Shown here: positions 1 to 8,904 of the stretch, piece after piece
How positions within the stretch are numbered: the first letter of the stretch is position 1
Layout of the letters: the number at the start of each line of letters is the position of its first letter
Notes under the pieces: generated by a model
Told to the model about the DNA's origin: nothing
Databases searched by the model: none
Seen by the model: only the letters and a program-made list of their open reading frames with translations
DNA from: a bacterium
GTDB taxonomy: Bacteria > Acidobacteriota > HRBIN11 > JAKEFK01
Assembly: GCA_022616075.1 (NCBI GenBank)
Contig: JAKEFK010000226.1
Coordinates: 1-64,000 of the forward strand
Reading direction: 5' to 3'
Length of the DNA: 64,000 nt
Program-made: the position numbers and the translations under genes

Positions 1-15
1 GAAGCCGAGTCATTT

Positions 16-1065
16 ATGAGCAAAATCATAGCAATCGGCCTACTTTCAGGTGGTCTGGACAGTTCCATTGCGTGCAGACTGATCCAGAATCAAGGTGTGG
101 AAGTAAAGGCGATCAATTTTTACACCGGTTTTTGCACGACTGATTTTCGCCGGCAAGTCAACCGCCAGAAAGCAAAAGGAAAGGTGTATTCCAACGAATC
201 ACTCCAATCCGCAGCCGCCCTGAAAGTCGAAATTGAGTACATCGATATTTCCGCTACGTACATCAAGGATGTGCTGATGAAACCAAAACATGGATACGGA
301 AGTGCTATGAATCCGTGTCTGGATTGCCGTGGATACATGCTGGCTCGTGCAAAAAAATACATGGAAGATGCGGGCGCTCAATTTGTTTTCACTGGAGAAG
401 TGCTCGGCCAGCGTCCCATGTCGCAGTACAGAAAAGCGCTCGATATTGTGGCAGAAGAGAGTGGTCTGGGAAGACTCCTGGTGCGGCCACTTTCTGCGCA
501 GCTTCTGCCTCCCACAATTCCGGAAGAAAACGGATGGATCGTTCGGGAAAAGCTCGCTGGAATTTCAGGACGCTCCCGCAAAGAACAATACCGGTTGGCG
601 GAAGAGCTTGGTGTTTCTGTTTATTCGCAACCCGCCGGCGGATGCTGTTCTTTAGCAGACGTAAGCTATGGCAAAAAATTCCGTGATCTTTTGAGTCACA
701 TGGAAGAAGGAAATATTCCTTCGCTGGATGATGTCATTCTGTTGAAAGTTGGCAGACATTTTCGACCGTCGCAATCTTTGAAAGTTGTGGTTGGAAGGGA
801 TGAAGTTGAGAATAAGTTCCTGGAACACTATTCCGGTAGCGGAAGAGCGGTCTTATCTTCGATTGACGTTGTTGGCCCCGTAACAATTGCGGAAGGACAT
901 CTGGATTTTGACGAGTTACAAACAGCCGCAGCCATTACCGCCCGATATGCGGATCATGAAGGGGCTGAAACGATCCGGATCAAGTACGAATACAGGGACA
1001 CTTCCGGAATCATGGAGGTGCATCCTGTGGAGACTCAACAGCTGGATGCATGGCGTTTGTGTTGA
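16..1065 (+). CDS. PP-loop ATPase, tRNA-thiolation-like (MnmA/ThiI-type) with C-terminal NFACT-R-like domain
   Basis: A 349-residue cytoplasmic protein. The N-terminus has the PP-loop nucleotide-binding motif SGGLDSS, followed by NPCLDCR and TGEVLGQRP, which resemble MnmA/ThiI-type enzymes that adenylate and thiolate tRNA uridines. A late CC pair (QPAGGCCSLAD) could carry the sulfur. The last 100 residues (LKVGRHFRPSQSLKVVVGRDE) resemble the RNA-binding NFACT-R module that replaces the usual MnmA C-terminus in a lesser-known subfamily. The start is the first ATG in the window and the frame is intact. Its end overlaps the next gene by 16 bases, suggesting co-transcription. The exact tRNA position modified cannot be told from sequence. 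Confidence 0.75.
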   Translation: MSKIIAIGLLSGGLDSSIACRLIQNQGVEVKAINFYTGFCTTDFRRQVNRQKAKGKVYSNESLQSAAALKVEIEYIDISATYIKDVLMKPKHGYGSAMNPCLDCRGYMLARAKKYMEDAGAQFVFTGEVLGQRPMSQYRKALDIVAEESGLGRLLVRPLSAQLLPPTIPEENGWIVREKLAGISGRSRKEQYRLAEELGVSVYSQPAGGCCSLADVSYGKKFRDLLSHMEEGNIPSLDDVILLKVGRHFRPSQSLKVVVGRDEVENKFLEHYSGSGRAVLSSIDVVGPVTIAEGHLDFDELQTAAAITARYADHEGAETIRIKYEYRDTSGIMEVHPVETQQLDAWRLC

Positions 1066-3002
1066 TTCGAAGAATCCTGTTCCTGCTCTTGCTTTCGTAT
1101 TCCTTTCTGGAAGCTGCTCCCGTTCAGCGTTTTCAGCCGCTTAAGGACACGCTGAATGAGTACGGAATACTGAAACTTCCCGATGCTTCCGACTATGCTG
1201 ATGTTCCCGCAGTCGCCGTTCTGTCTCTTCAAGAATACAAACAGAATGGTCCCAGACACACGCGGCGCTTTCACAAGATCATCAAAATTTTTACGGCCGA
1301 TGGGAAACAATATACAAATATCAAGCTTCCTTGTTTTTCCACGTGTCATGTAGAAGCCAGAACGATCAAAGCAAATGGGAAGATCATCAATCTTCCTTCA
1401 AAGGACCTGTATCGCAATCAAAATCTCAGCGGCTACAATTCGCCGTTCTTTCTTGCCCAATTTGCGCTGCCTGGCGTGGAGCCCGGCGACATGGTTGAGT
1501 ATGTGGCGACTGTTGACTATCCGATGCCTTTCTTTCTGGAGGATTTTCTTTTTTCGGAACCCTATCCTTTGCTGAAAGGCATGCTGGTTCTTGTGCATCC
1601 CGTGGAAGATTCCTATGCCTATGTCCGCTACTCGCCTCCCGGAGCGAAAGCGATTCATGTAAGCCAGGACCGCATCACAGAGCAACAAAACCATTTTAGC
1701 CGTACTACATTTGTAGTAGAAAAGGTCCCGGCTGCGATAGAGGAGCCTTACTCACCAAAAGCGAGACAGGACCTTCCCGGTGTCCGTTTGATCTTGCAAT
1801 CGCGGTCAGGACGGCAGATCGAAGTTTTCAAAGATTGGTTCAGTTATGGAAACTTCATTTCCTCTCAAATCACCGTTTCTCCCATCATCGAGCAGGAGCT
1901 TATCCAGTTTGTGGATCAAGCGGTGGGTAATCTGAAGGATACTCAGGAAATCATCAAAGCAATCTATTCGGCTGCTGAAAAACGAGTTCAAATCACCGAT
2001 GAAACCATCTGGATGGCCGGCTTCGAGTTCCGTTCTCCCAAGGATGTCTTTAAGGATAAAGCCGCGGCTCCGCACGATTTCGCGCTTTTTCTTGCAACCT
2101 GTTTTAAAAGTAAGCGGTGGCTTTCCGATCTCGTGTTCGTGAATTCCTATGAACAGGCGGAAACCAGCGCGGACAGAGTTTTTCCGCTGGATCTGGACCT
2201 CGTGTTCTTGAACGTGAGAACGCCCGCAGGGGAATTTTTGCTCGACTGCAGCGGCAATGGGATTCCTCCATTTCAACTCTCCTCTGCGGGAATGAACCGT
2301 TTTGCCCTCGGAGTCCCTTTGTTCGTTACCACTACCAGATTTACAAAAGCAGGTACTTACACTTCGCGAACTTCTTTTCATGAAGGAAACAGAAGCCACA
2401 TCGAAATTGTGGCGAGTCCTTCGGAAGACCGGTGGAATCTTGATTTCCGCTGGACGCTCTCGGGTGAATTTGGAACAGAATGGCTGCGGCTATACAGGCA
2501 AAAAGGGGAAATGGAGTTGCGGAAGCAATATATGAGTCGTTTGCGTTCGCACATGGATGCGTACGAGTTTCGTGAGACTCAGTACAGCTTTACAGGGAAA
2601 GGACTCGAAATCCGTGGAAAAGCTTCACGGGCAAGAAAAAAACTCGATTCAAAGGAGGAAGTTTTCCAGAACGATATCTGGGATTCGGGGTTTGATTTGC
2701 GTCCGCATCTTTTGGAAAACCGCGTCAATCGTGTGGTGTTACCGGCATCCGGAGAATTCTCCAGCACGCTGCGGCTCCGCGCTCCTGGAGCCAGAGCCAA
2801 TCTTCCAACCGCCGTCCGTCTCGATTGCGCGCCGCTACAGTACACGCTCGCTTTTCAGAAACAGAAGGATGATATTGTTATCGATGAAAAACTTTCGATA
2901 AGGGAAAAGGAAATCAAGACCGCCTCTTTTTCCAAATTCTCAGATTTTTTGAATCAGTATTATGAAAAACATTTCTGGGCAATCCTGGTGACGGCGCCAT
3001 GA
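1050..3002 (+). CDS. secreted DUF3857 protein with a degenerate transglutaminase domain
   Basis: A 650-residue protein with an N-terminal signal peptide (hydrophobic IRRILFLLLLSYSFLEA), so it is likely periplasmic. A DUF3857 beta-rich domain (about residues 40-230) precedes a transglutaminase-like region (about 280-400). Where the paralog just downstream has GDCKD, this protein has APHDF (about residue 340), and the catalytic His position reads PLDLD, so the Cys and His of the triad are gone although the Asp (LLDCSG) remains. It is probably non-catalytic, perhaps binding or scaffolding. It overlaps the upstream gene by 16 bases and the downstream gene by four (ATGA), a tight operon. Confidence 0.8.
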   Translation: MAFVLIRRILFLLLLSYSFLEAAPVQRFQPLKDTLNEYGILKLPDASDYADVPAVAVLSLQEYKQNGPRHTRRFHKIIKIFTADGKQYTNIKLPCFSTCHVEARTIKANGKIINLPSKDLYRNQNLSGYNSPFFLAQFALPGVEPGDMVEYVATVDYPMPFFLEDFLFSEPYPLLKGMLVLVHPVEDSYAYVRYSPPGAKAIHVSQDRITEQQNHFSRTTFVVEKVPAAIEEPYSPKARQDLPGVRLILQSRSGRQIEVFKDWFSYGNFISSQITVSPIIEQELIQFVDQAVGNLKDTQEIIKAIYSAAEKRVQITDETIWMAGFEFRSPKDVFKDKAAAPHDFALFLATCFKSKRWLSDLVFVNSYEQAETSADRVFPLDLDLVFLNVRTPAGEFLLDCSGNGIPPFQLSSAGMNRFALGVPLFVTTTRFTKAGTYTSRTSFHEGNRSHIEIVASPSEDRWNLDFRWTLSGEFGTEWLRLYRQKGEMELRKQYMSRLRSHMDAYEFRETQYSFTGKGLEIRGKASRARKKLDSKEEVFQNDIWDSGFDLRPHLLENRVNRVVLPASGEFSSTLRLRAPGARANLPTAVRLDCAPLQYTLAFQKQKDDIVIDEKLSIREKEIKTASFSKFSDFLNQYYEKHFWAILVTAP

Positions 3003-4807
3003 TCCTGAGAATTTGCTTCGTCTTGCTTTCGTGCTGCAGCCTCCTTGTCGCTGCTGATTACGAGATCGTTGAAAAACAGGATTCCCTACGGGTGGAATCC
3101 CTTAGTTATGCGAGTGAACATCACAGGCAGGTCGTTAGAATTCTCACCGACGAAGGTACCGGTTACAGGGAATTTCTCGCAGTGAATGGATATATTCAAA
3201 TCAAAAACATCAATGTGACGGTCAAAACGGAAGGGGGTCGCTCCACAAAACTGAAAAATGAAGAAATCTATGAAGTGCCTGTGGTGGAATCCCCCGATAT
3301 GGTTACGGATTACAAGGCGCTCGTGATCGCTCCCGAAAACTTACGACGGGGCGATACGATCTATATTGAATATGATCGTTCAGTTACCAGTTTGCTGTAT
3401 CTGGATCCCTGGGTGTATGGCACAAATATTCCTATTCGAAAGGCAAATTGCACTTTGAGGTTCCCGGCGAACACGCCGGTGAAATATAGAGGCGAAGATC
3501 CTTCCGTGAAAGTGCAGAAATCGGAGGACCAGGATGTTGTAACCGTTCTCTTCGAATCCGCTTCTCAACAGGAAGTCTATCTTTCCGGCAAATCAGAATC
3601 GTTTGGCAATGTGGAAAAAAGAGTTGTCTTCATGCCGGAAATGACGATGACCGAGAAATGGACGCTCTCCACCAAAAGCTGGCAGGATGTCGCCCAATGG
3701 TTTTCCGAATTGACGAGATTTGCTTATCATGAGGATCCTGCTATGGACGCGATCGTTCAAGAAGTGAAGCGGACTGCAAGTTCGCCGGAACAGATCGCCG
3801 AAGCTTTATATCAGTACATCCAGAAAAATTTCACGTACATGGCAATTGAAGTAGGTATCGGCGGTTACAAACCACGTTTTGCCGCGCAGACTTTTCAGAA
3901 AAAATATGGCGATTGCAAAGATCTTACATTTCTGTACCTTGCATTATTGAAGAAGGCCGGAATTGAAGCGTACCCCGCGCTTGTGGATACGCGCCATGCC
4001 AAGTTCTTTTATCGTGACTTCCCGAGTCCATCGCAGTTCAACCACTGTATCGCATACATTCCGAAACTGAGAAAGGGAATCTGGGTGGACACAACCGTGA
4101 AAAATTTTCGTTTAGGGGAAGTGCCGGCCGTGATTCAAGGGAAGCATGCGTTGGTGGCTGGAGGACCGAATACTCTTGTCCAGATACCGGAAGACTTCTA
4201 CAGCTCCAACGTCTTGAAGTTTGAGCTCAACGGCGTTTATGGCGAGCCGGAGCTTAAAATGACAGGTTCCGTTCACACTCTGGGGCAAGCAAATGCCTAT
4301 GTCGATTTGATGAAGAATGCATTGATGCGAAATGCTGTAAAGAATTATGTGTACAGCAGACTGTTGAAACCTGGACTTCCAGTGCAGAAGCTCCAAACGG
4401 AACATTCTGGCGAACGTTCGCTCCAGCTTACTTTTTCTACGCCTGTGCAAACGCTGGAAAGCTACAAAATGTTTTTGGTCAACATTGTTCGCTATCCGCC
4501 TTTAGAGAATCTTGCAATCGACCCAAGAGAAAATGAATTCTTTGCTCTGGGGATTCCGATCCGTCTGGTTCTCGATTCCACGATCGATCTTTCCGGACGC
4601 AGCATCGTGTCAGGCGCGGATCTCAAGGAGAAAAAAGGGGAATTCCTTTCCTACAAACTGGAATTGAAACAGGATCAGGGAAAACTCCGCTACACCGCGG
4701 ATGTTTATTTTGCAAACGGCTTTCTGGACAACACCGAAATGAAGAAGTACAAAGGGGAGCTTCAGGAATTTGCGGGCCTCCTTCAACGCACCGTGGTAGT
4801 AAAGTAG
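2999..4807 (+). CDS. secreted DUF3857/transglutaminase-like protein with an intact catalytic triad
   Basis: A 602-residue protein with signal peptide (MILRICFVLLSCCSLLVAAD) and the DUF3857 plus transglutaminase-like architecture common in Acidobacteriota and Bacteroidetes. The triad is visible: Cys in YGDCKDLTF (about residue 305), His in FNHCIAY (about 347) and Asp in GIWVDTT (about 363). The family is thought to act as a cysteine protease or transglutaminase on cell-envelope material, but substrates are unknown. It starts inside the stop codon of the preceding catalytically degenerate paralog, so the two are likely translated together and may form a complex. Confidence 0.85.
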   Translation: MILRICFVLLSCCSLLVAADYEIVEKQDSLRVESLSYASEHHRQVVRILTDEGTGYREFLAVNGYIQIKNINVTVKTEGGRSTKLKNEEIYEVPVVESPDMVTDYKALVIAPENLRRGDTIYIEYDRSVTSLLYLDPWVYGTNIPIRKANCTLRFPANTPVKYRGEDPSVKVQKSEDQDVVTVLFESASQQEVYLSGKSESFGNVEKRVVFMPEMTMTEKWTLSTKSWQDVAQWFSELTRFAYHEDPAMDAIVQEVKRTASSPEQIAEALYQYIQKNFTYMAIEVGIGGYKPRFAAQTFQKKYGDCKDLTFLYLALLKKAGIEAYPALVDTRHAKFFYRDFPSPSQFNHCIAYIPKLRKGIWVDTTVKNFRLGEVPAVIQGKHALVAGGPNTLVQIPEDFYSSNVLKFELNGVYGEPELKMTGSVHTLGQANAYVDLMKNALMRNAVKNYVYSRLLKPGLPVQKLQTEHSGERSLQLTFSTPVQTLESYKMFLVNIVRYPPLENLAIDPRENEFFALGIPIRLVLDSTIDLSGRSIVSGADLKEKKGEFLSYKLELKQDQGKLRYTADVYFANGFLDNTEMKKYKGELQEFAGLLQRTVVVK

Positions 4808-4841
4808 CGTTAATCAAACCAATCGTCGGGTAATGTGAGCA

Positions 4842-5435
4842 ATGAAGGTTGTATTCGGGATGAAGGCTCATTCAGGTTGGGCAGCGCTTGTTGTTTTAGG
4901 CAAGCAGAACGGCGATTTCCTGGTAGTTGACCGGCGACGTGTTGAACTTGTTGAACACGAGTGGGCAAAGCAGCCGTATCACGCCGCAGAGAATTTGGAG
5001 GGAAAGGCGGCACGAGATGTAGTAGAGCGCGGCATCAAAGCGGCCTACCGGATCGCCCTACGGGAAGTGCAATCTGCAGTTAAGCGAGAGCAAAAGCGGG
5101 AAAACAAAGTCGCAGCCTGCGCTGTGTTGGTCGGCAGTCCCATGCCCGATTGGAACACTGAGGAGATTCTTGCAGTGCACTTCCGAATGCATAAAGCAGA
5201 AGGCGTTCTATTCCGGGATGCGCTGGCGGCCGCTGCCAAAGCTTGCGGACTGAGAGTCGTAGCGGTTCCGGAGAAGCTGTTGATGAAAGAGGCGGAGCAA
5301 ACGCTAGGGAGTCCAGAGAGCGTCCTGGAGATGAAGATTGCTGCACTCGGTAAATCTGCCGGCCCTCCCTGGGGAAAGGACCAAAAGGATGCGGCTCTTG
5401 CAGCCATGATCGCAGTGAAGGACGTTCGAGCCTGA
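4842..5435 (+). CDS. conserved hypothetical protein, 197 residues
   Basis: A soluble, charged alpha/beta protein without signal peptide or membrane segment. The opening (MKVVFGMKAHSGWAALVVLG, then DRRRVELVE) is reminiscent of RNase H/actin-like first strands, with a later acidic position in KDQKDAALAA, but no family can be assigned safely. The start ATG lies 34 bases after the preceding stop. Codon use and the hydrophobic pattern look like a real gene. It could share the transcript with the DUF3857 pair. Confidence 0.6.
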   Translation: MKVVFGMKAHSGWAALVVLGKQNGDFLVVDRRRVELVEHEWAKQPYHAAENLEGKAARDVVERGIKAAYRIALREVQSAVKREQKRENKVAACAVLVGSPMPDWNTEEILAVHFRMHKAEGVLFRDALAAAAKACGLRVVAVPEKLLMKEAEQTLGSPESVLEMKIAALGKSAGPPWGKDQKDAALAAMIAVKDVRA

Positions 5436-5467
5436 AACAAAAGCAATAGACCAGGCGTAATTATACT

Positions 5468-6940
5468 TTGAGGCTTTCTAAAGACGTTCGCACCTATCTT
5501 ATCGATGCTTTCTACTCCTGGACAGTGCAAGTATCTCGATGTTCTCTTACCTGCATGCTTGCATTCGTGATGATTCTTGCGGGAGCTCAGGCGTCGCAAA
5601 GCTCAAGTGCGAATGCTCTCCCGTCTGATGCTGAAATTCGCAACATACTCAATGAACGGGTCCGCGCGATCTCCGCTCAAGAAGATGGCATAGGCATTGT
5701 CGTTGGAGTTATCGAGCCGCAAGGTCGAAGGGTCATCTCGCATGGCCACCTCAAAGACTCACGACCACTGGATGGCAACACCGTTTTTGAAATTGGCTCG
5801 GTAACCAAGGTCTTCACTGGCCTTTTGCTAGCGGACATGGTCAATAAGCGTGAAGTTGACTTCGCAGATCAAGTCGCGAAATATCTACCGGCCAGTGTCA
5901 GGATCCCTTCATTGAATCGCCGCTCGATTACGTTTTTGGATCTAGCGACTCACACGTCAGCTTTGCCCTTCATGCCCGAGCAATCTGGCAAAGCTGATTA
6001 CTCCGCAGCCGATCTTTATCAATTCCTGGCCGCTTATAAGCTGCGGTACGACATCGGGACCAAGTGGGAATACTCGAACATCGGTTACTGGCTCTTGAGC
6101 GAGACACTTACATCTCGCGCCGGTAGAGATTACGAGAGCCTCTTGCGCGAGCGAGTCATCACTCCGTTGAAGCTCGCGAACACAGACTTCATTCTTTCGC
6201 CAAAGATGAAGGAACACCTCCCGGGCGGCCACGATGCCGCCTCGCAGCCCGCGCCACCGATGTCAACTATTCCTGTCTATTCGGTCATGCCGGCTGCAGG
6301 AGCCCTTTTTTCAACGGTGAATGATCTTTTAACGCTCCTTTCCGTTGCGATTGGGTATGAGCATTCGCCTCTCGCAAAGGCGGTGGCACTTAGCGTGAGC
6401 ACGAGCCGACCTGTGTCGAAGTCTGGCGATGAACAAGCGTTGGGCTGGACGGTTATCGGGAAGGGCAACGACCAACTCATCTTTCGGGATGGTGGCACCT
6501 TTGGCTATAGCAGTTGTGTGATGTGGGATCCGGTGAAACGCGTTGGCGTAGCCGTATTGTCAAATCATGCAGCAAGTGTTGCCGACATCGCGCGTCATAT
6601 TCTTAGGCCCGATTTCCCTTTGGAGCATCCGAAACCTGTACCTAAAGAAATCAGTCTCGAATCTTCAATACTGAACGCATATGTCGGTCGCTATGATGCG
6701 GCTGGCGAAGGCGTGTTTGCGATCATTCGCGAAGGAGATGCGCTCATGCTTGAATCACCAGAGAGCTGGGGACTTCCGAGGCTGCGCATCCGACCGGAGA
6801 GTGAGATGAATTTCTTTGCATCAGAGTTACCGCTTCGAATCACCTTTCAGAGAGGCAGTGACGGCAGCGTGATCGGAATTCTGATCTATCCACCGCGCGG
6901 TCAAAAAGCAGTCCCCGCGAAAAGAATCAGTTCGAAATAG
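5468..6940 (+). CDS. serine hydrolase of the class C beta-lactamase / penicillin-binding-like family
   Basis: Up to 490 residues. Catalytic motifs of the family are present: SxxK as SVTK within FEIGSVTKVFTG, the Tyr motif YSN in WEYSNIGYW, and a third motif region FRDGGTFGYSS where the usual HxG or KTG is replaced by DGGTFG. Members range from beta-lactamases to D-aminopeptidases and esterases, so the substrate is undecided. The longest frame begins with TTG at 5468; an ATG at 5555 would put a hydrophobic signal-like stretch (MLAFVMILAGAQASQ) at the very N-terminus and is a credible alternative start. The protein is likely exported. Confidence 0.8.
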   Translation: MRLSKDVRTYLIDAFYSWTVQVSRCSLTCMLAFVMILAGAQASQSSSANALPSDAEIRNILNERVRAISAQEDGIGIVVGVIEPQGRRVISHGHLKDSRPLDGNTVFEIGSVTKVFTGLLLADMVNKREVDFADQVAKYLPASVRIPSLNRRSITFLDLATHTSALPFMPEQSGKADYSAADLYQFLAAYKLRYDIGTKWEYSNIGYWLLSETLTSRAGRDYESLLRERVITPLKLANTDFILSPKMKEHLPGGHDAASQPAPPMSTIPVYSVMPAAGALFSTVNDLLTLLSVAIGYEHSPLAKAVALSVSTSRPVSKSGDEQALGWTVIGKGNDQLIFRDGGTFGYSSCVMWDPVKRVGVAVLSNHAASVADIARHILRPDFPLEHPKPVPKEISLESSILNAYVGRYDAAGEGVFAIIREGDALMLESPESWGLPRLRIRPESEMNFFASELPLRITFQRGSDGSVIGILIYPPRGQKAVPAKRISSK

Positions 6941-6994
6941 GTAGATCGGAACAAATGCATAATAGAATGACTAAAATAATGAAAAGGAGTTGTA

Positions 6995-7360
6995 ATGCCT
7001 CCCACATTGGGCGACGGTAAGATTTGTTATCTTGAAATTCCTGCAGTCGACGTCGGTCGATCTGTCGCTTTCTACCAGACTGTTTTTGGCTGGCAGATCC
7101 GGCGGCGCAGCGACGGCAGCACTGCCTTTGATGATGGAGTCGGAGAAGTGAGCGGCACATGGGTAACCGGTCGTCAGCCCTCTAACGCACCCGGTGTCTT
7201 GATCTACATTATGGTTGATGATGTTGCCGCAACGGTGGAGGCGATCGTCAATCAGGGGTGCGAGATCGTACAGCCTATAGGCATGGATGCGCCTGAAGTG
7301 ACCGCGAGATTCCGCGATCCCGCCGGCAATATCTTCGGTCTTTATCAGGAGCCGGCGTAG
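6995..7360 (+). CDS. VOC (glyoxalase/bleomycin-resistance fold) family protein
   Basis: A 121-residue single VOC domain: KICYLEIPAVDVGRSVAFYQ is the first beta-alpha unit, and ARFRDPAGNIFGLYQEP is the typical C-terminal metal-ligand strand ending with the conserved Glu. The sequence aaaaggag lies eight to ten bases before the ATG and supports this start. Relatives include glyoxalases and antibiotic-binding proteins, but no specific substrate can be read. The gene ends three bases before the next ATG, so it is in a short operon with the phosphatase-like gene. Confidence 0.8.
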   Translation: MPPTLGDGKICYLEIPAVDVGRSVAFYQTVFGWQIRRRSDGSTAFDDGVGEVSGTWVTGRQPSNAPGVLIYIMVDDVAATVEAIVNQGCEIVQPIGMDAPEVTARFRDPAGNIFGLYQEPA

Positions 7361-7363
7361 CTG

Positions 7364-7819
7364 ATGTATTTGTTCTTTGCATTTCTGATTTTAGTTTCAG
7401 CTAATCTTGGAAGAGCTGAGACAGGAGATTCTGTGGTCATTTTCGTTTGTGAACACGGCTCGGCTAAAAGCGTTGTTGCTGCTGCGCATTTCAATCGTTT
7501 GGCAAAACAAAAGCAACTGCCGTTTGTTGCGATCTCACGCGGTACTAACCCCGACCCGGACATTGCACAACCTGCAGCGAACGGATTGCGGAGCGATGGA
7601 ATTCCATTACCCACAGAAAAGCCGGCGAAGCTAACGTCTTCGGAGGCGTCAAAGGCGCTCCGTATTGTTTCGTTCTGTGATCTGCCGAACGATATTAAAG
7701 CAAATCACGTTGAACACTGGACAGCACCTGCCATTAGTGGGGATTACTCGAAGGCCAAAGATGCAATTGTCAAAAAGTTGCAGGACCTCATAATTGAACT
7801 GGAGAAAAATAGTAAGTGA
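7364..7819 (+). CDS. exported low-molecular-weight phosphatase / arsenate reductase-like protein with altered P-loop
   Basis: A 151-residue protein. After a signal-like segment (MYLFFAFLILVSANLGRAE) comes the LMW-phosphatase/ArsC-type loop VIFVCEHGSAKSVVAA. The family signature is C-x5-R-S/T; here the Arg that binds the oxyanion is Lys (CEHGSAKS). The C-terminal half retains the SFCDLPND region resembling the acidic DP loop of the family. Export is unusual for this family. Function could be a phosphate or arsenate ester hydrolase or a non-catalytic relative. Its stop overlaps the next start (GTGA). Confidence 0.65.
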   Translation: MYLFFAFLILVSANLGRAETGDSVVIFVCEHGSAKSVVAAAHFNRLAKQKQLPFVAISRGTNPDPDIAQPAANGLRSDGIPLPTEKPAKLTSSEASKALRIVSFCDLPNDIKANHVEHWTAPAISGDYSKAKDAIVKKLQDLIIELEKNSK

Positions 7820-8226
7820 GAATGGATAAAGAGCGCGCAGAAATTCTGGAACTCGACAAGCAATGGGCTCACGCGGCTGCCGAAGGCCAGGATATTGATC
7901 GCATCGTATCGTTTTGGGCTGATGATGCGACCTTGATGCCTCCCGGCACGCCGGCGATTGCAGGTAAAGATGCGATCCGAAAGTTTGTGCAGGAAAGCCT
8001 GGCAATTCCTGGCTTCAGCATTACATGGGAAACCAGCAGCGTTACGTTGTCTCAAGATGGTACGTTAGCGTACGCATTTGGAAGCAACAAGACCACATTT
8101 TACGATCCTGAAGGAAAACAGATTACATTGCATGGCAAAGGTATTACGGTTTGGCGTAAGGAACCGTCAGGCACGTGGAAATGTGTCGTTGATATTTGGA
8201 ATGATGATCCAACAGCGGTGAAATAG
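7816..8226 (+). CDS. SnoaL-like / DUF4440 (NTF2-fold) protein
   Basis: A 136-residue NTF2-like protein: ILELDKQWAHAAAEGQDIDR and IVSFWADDATLMPPG are the signature helix and strand of DUF4440/SnoaL-like proteins, followed by GKDAIRKF and a C-terminal beta sheet (HGKGITVWRKEPSGTWKCV). Such proteins are small-molecule-binding or isomerase-like; the ligand is not predictable. The GTG start at 7816 overlaps the preceding stop; the ATG at 7822 is equally possible. It is the last gene of the accessory run starting at 5468 and is convergent with bioY. Confidence 0.75.
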   Translation: MRMDKERAEILELDKQWAHAAAEGQDIDRIVSFWADDATLMPPGTPAIAGKDAIRKFVQESLAIPGFSITWETSSVTLSQDGTLAYAFGSNKTTFYDPEGKQITLHGKGITVWRKEPSGTWKCVVDIWNDDPTAVK

Positions 8227-8229
8227 AAC

Positions 8230-8808
8230 TTATTCCGGCTGTATCTGGCGTCGCAAACGATTGTAGGAAGCGAGAATCAAGTAAGAAGCTGAGATTTTGA
8301 ATACATCTCCAATCAGGAAAGGTGCAACTCCTTTAGCGAAAGCTTCTTGAATGGATAGATTCAGATTCAACATCAGGCCGGCAACTCCGCATGCAAAGAT
8401 AACGATGTGAGTAAAAATGAGTGCGGCAAGCAAGTGAACGTTCTTTGTCGTGCGATCCTGAACATATCCAAGAATCCAGGCTGCAAGAACAAACCCAAGA
8501 ACGTATCCGGCAGAAGGCGCTAGAAAAAAGTCCAGACCCCCTGACGCTGCGGCAAAAACGTTCAGGCCTGCAATCCCCAGAGCCATGTAAAGAAGCATAG
8601 AACCCGCGCCGAATGCAGCTCCAAGAAAACCGCCGGCAAGCGGCGCAACGAAAGTCTGGAGAGTCATCGGAATCGGCGTGAAGGGCAGGGGAATTCGGAC
8701 TTCCGCTGCAAGCACCGTAAAGAAGGCAAAGACCGCGGCGGCAAACGATTTCAGGAACAGCTTCTCTGTCCTGCTCCAGGCCTGGATTTTAACAATTGCT
8801 TCGTGCAT
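8230..8808 (-). CDS. bioY: biotin transporter S component BioY
   Basis: A 192-residue membrane protein with five to six hydrophobic helices and the BioY signature regions FTPIPMTLQTFVAPLAGGFLG and PSAGYVLGFVLAAW. BioY is the biotin-binding membrane component of an ECF transporter and can also work alone. No ecfA or ecfT lies nearby. The frame stays open upstream to 8889, but the Met at 8808 (MHEAIVKIQAW) gives the normal family length, and the upstream part is coded by a palindromic repeat. It converges with the SnoaL-like gene with only three bases between them. Confidence 0.88.
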   Translation of the reverse strand: MHEAIVKIQAWSRTEKLFLKSFAAAVFAFFTVLAAEVRIPLPFTPIPMTLQTFVAPLAGGFLGAAFGAGSMLLYMALGIAGLNVFAAASGGLDFFLAPSAGYVLGFVLAAWILGYVQDRTTKNVHLLAALIFTHIVIFACGVAGLMLNLNLSIQEAFAKGVAPFLIGDVFKISASYLILASYNRLRRQIQPE

Positions 8809-8850
8809 TGGTTTGCTGCAAATTGTCCTGCAGATTATCACAAAATTGAG

Positions 8851-8886
8851 GCGGCAGGCAAGGATGCCTGCGGCCCGTAATGCGGG
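8851..8886. repeat. short palindromic intergenic repeat (GCAGGC/GCCTGC family)
   Basis: GCAGGC (8854-8859) and GCCTGC (8866-8871) pair around a six-base loop, followed by a second small palindrome with GCCCG and CGGGC. Similar hairpins occur at 14572-14713 and 61526-61569. It sits just upstream of bioY. Confidence 0.6.
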
Positions 8887-8904
8887 CAAGATGACCGCGT
8901 TCCA

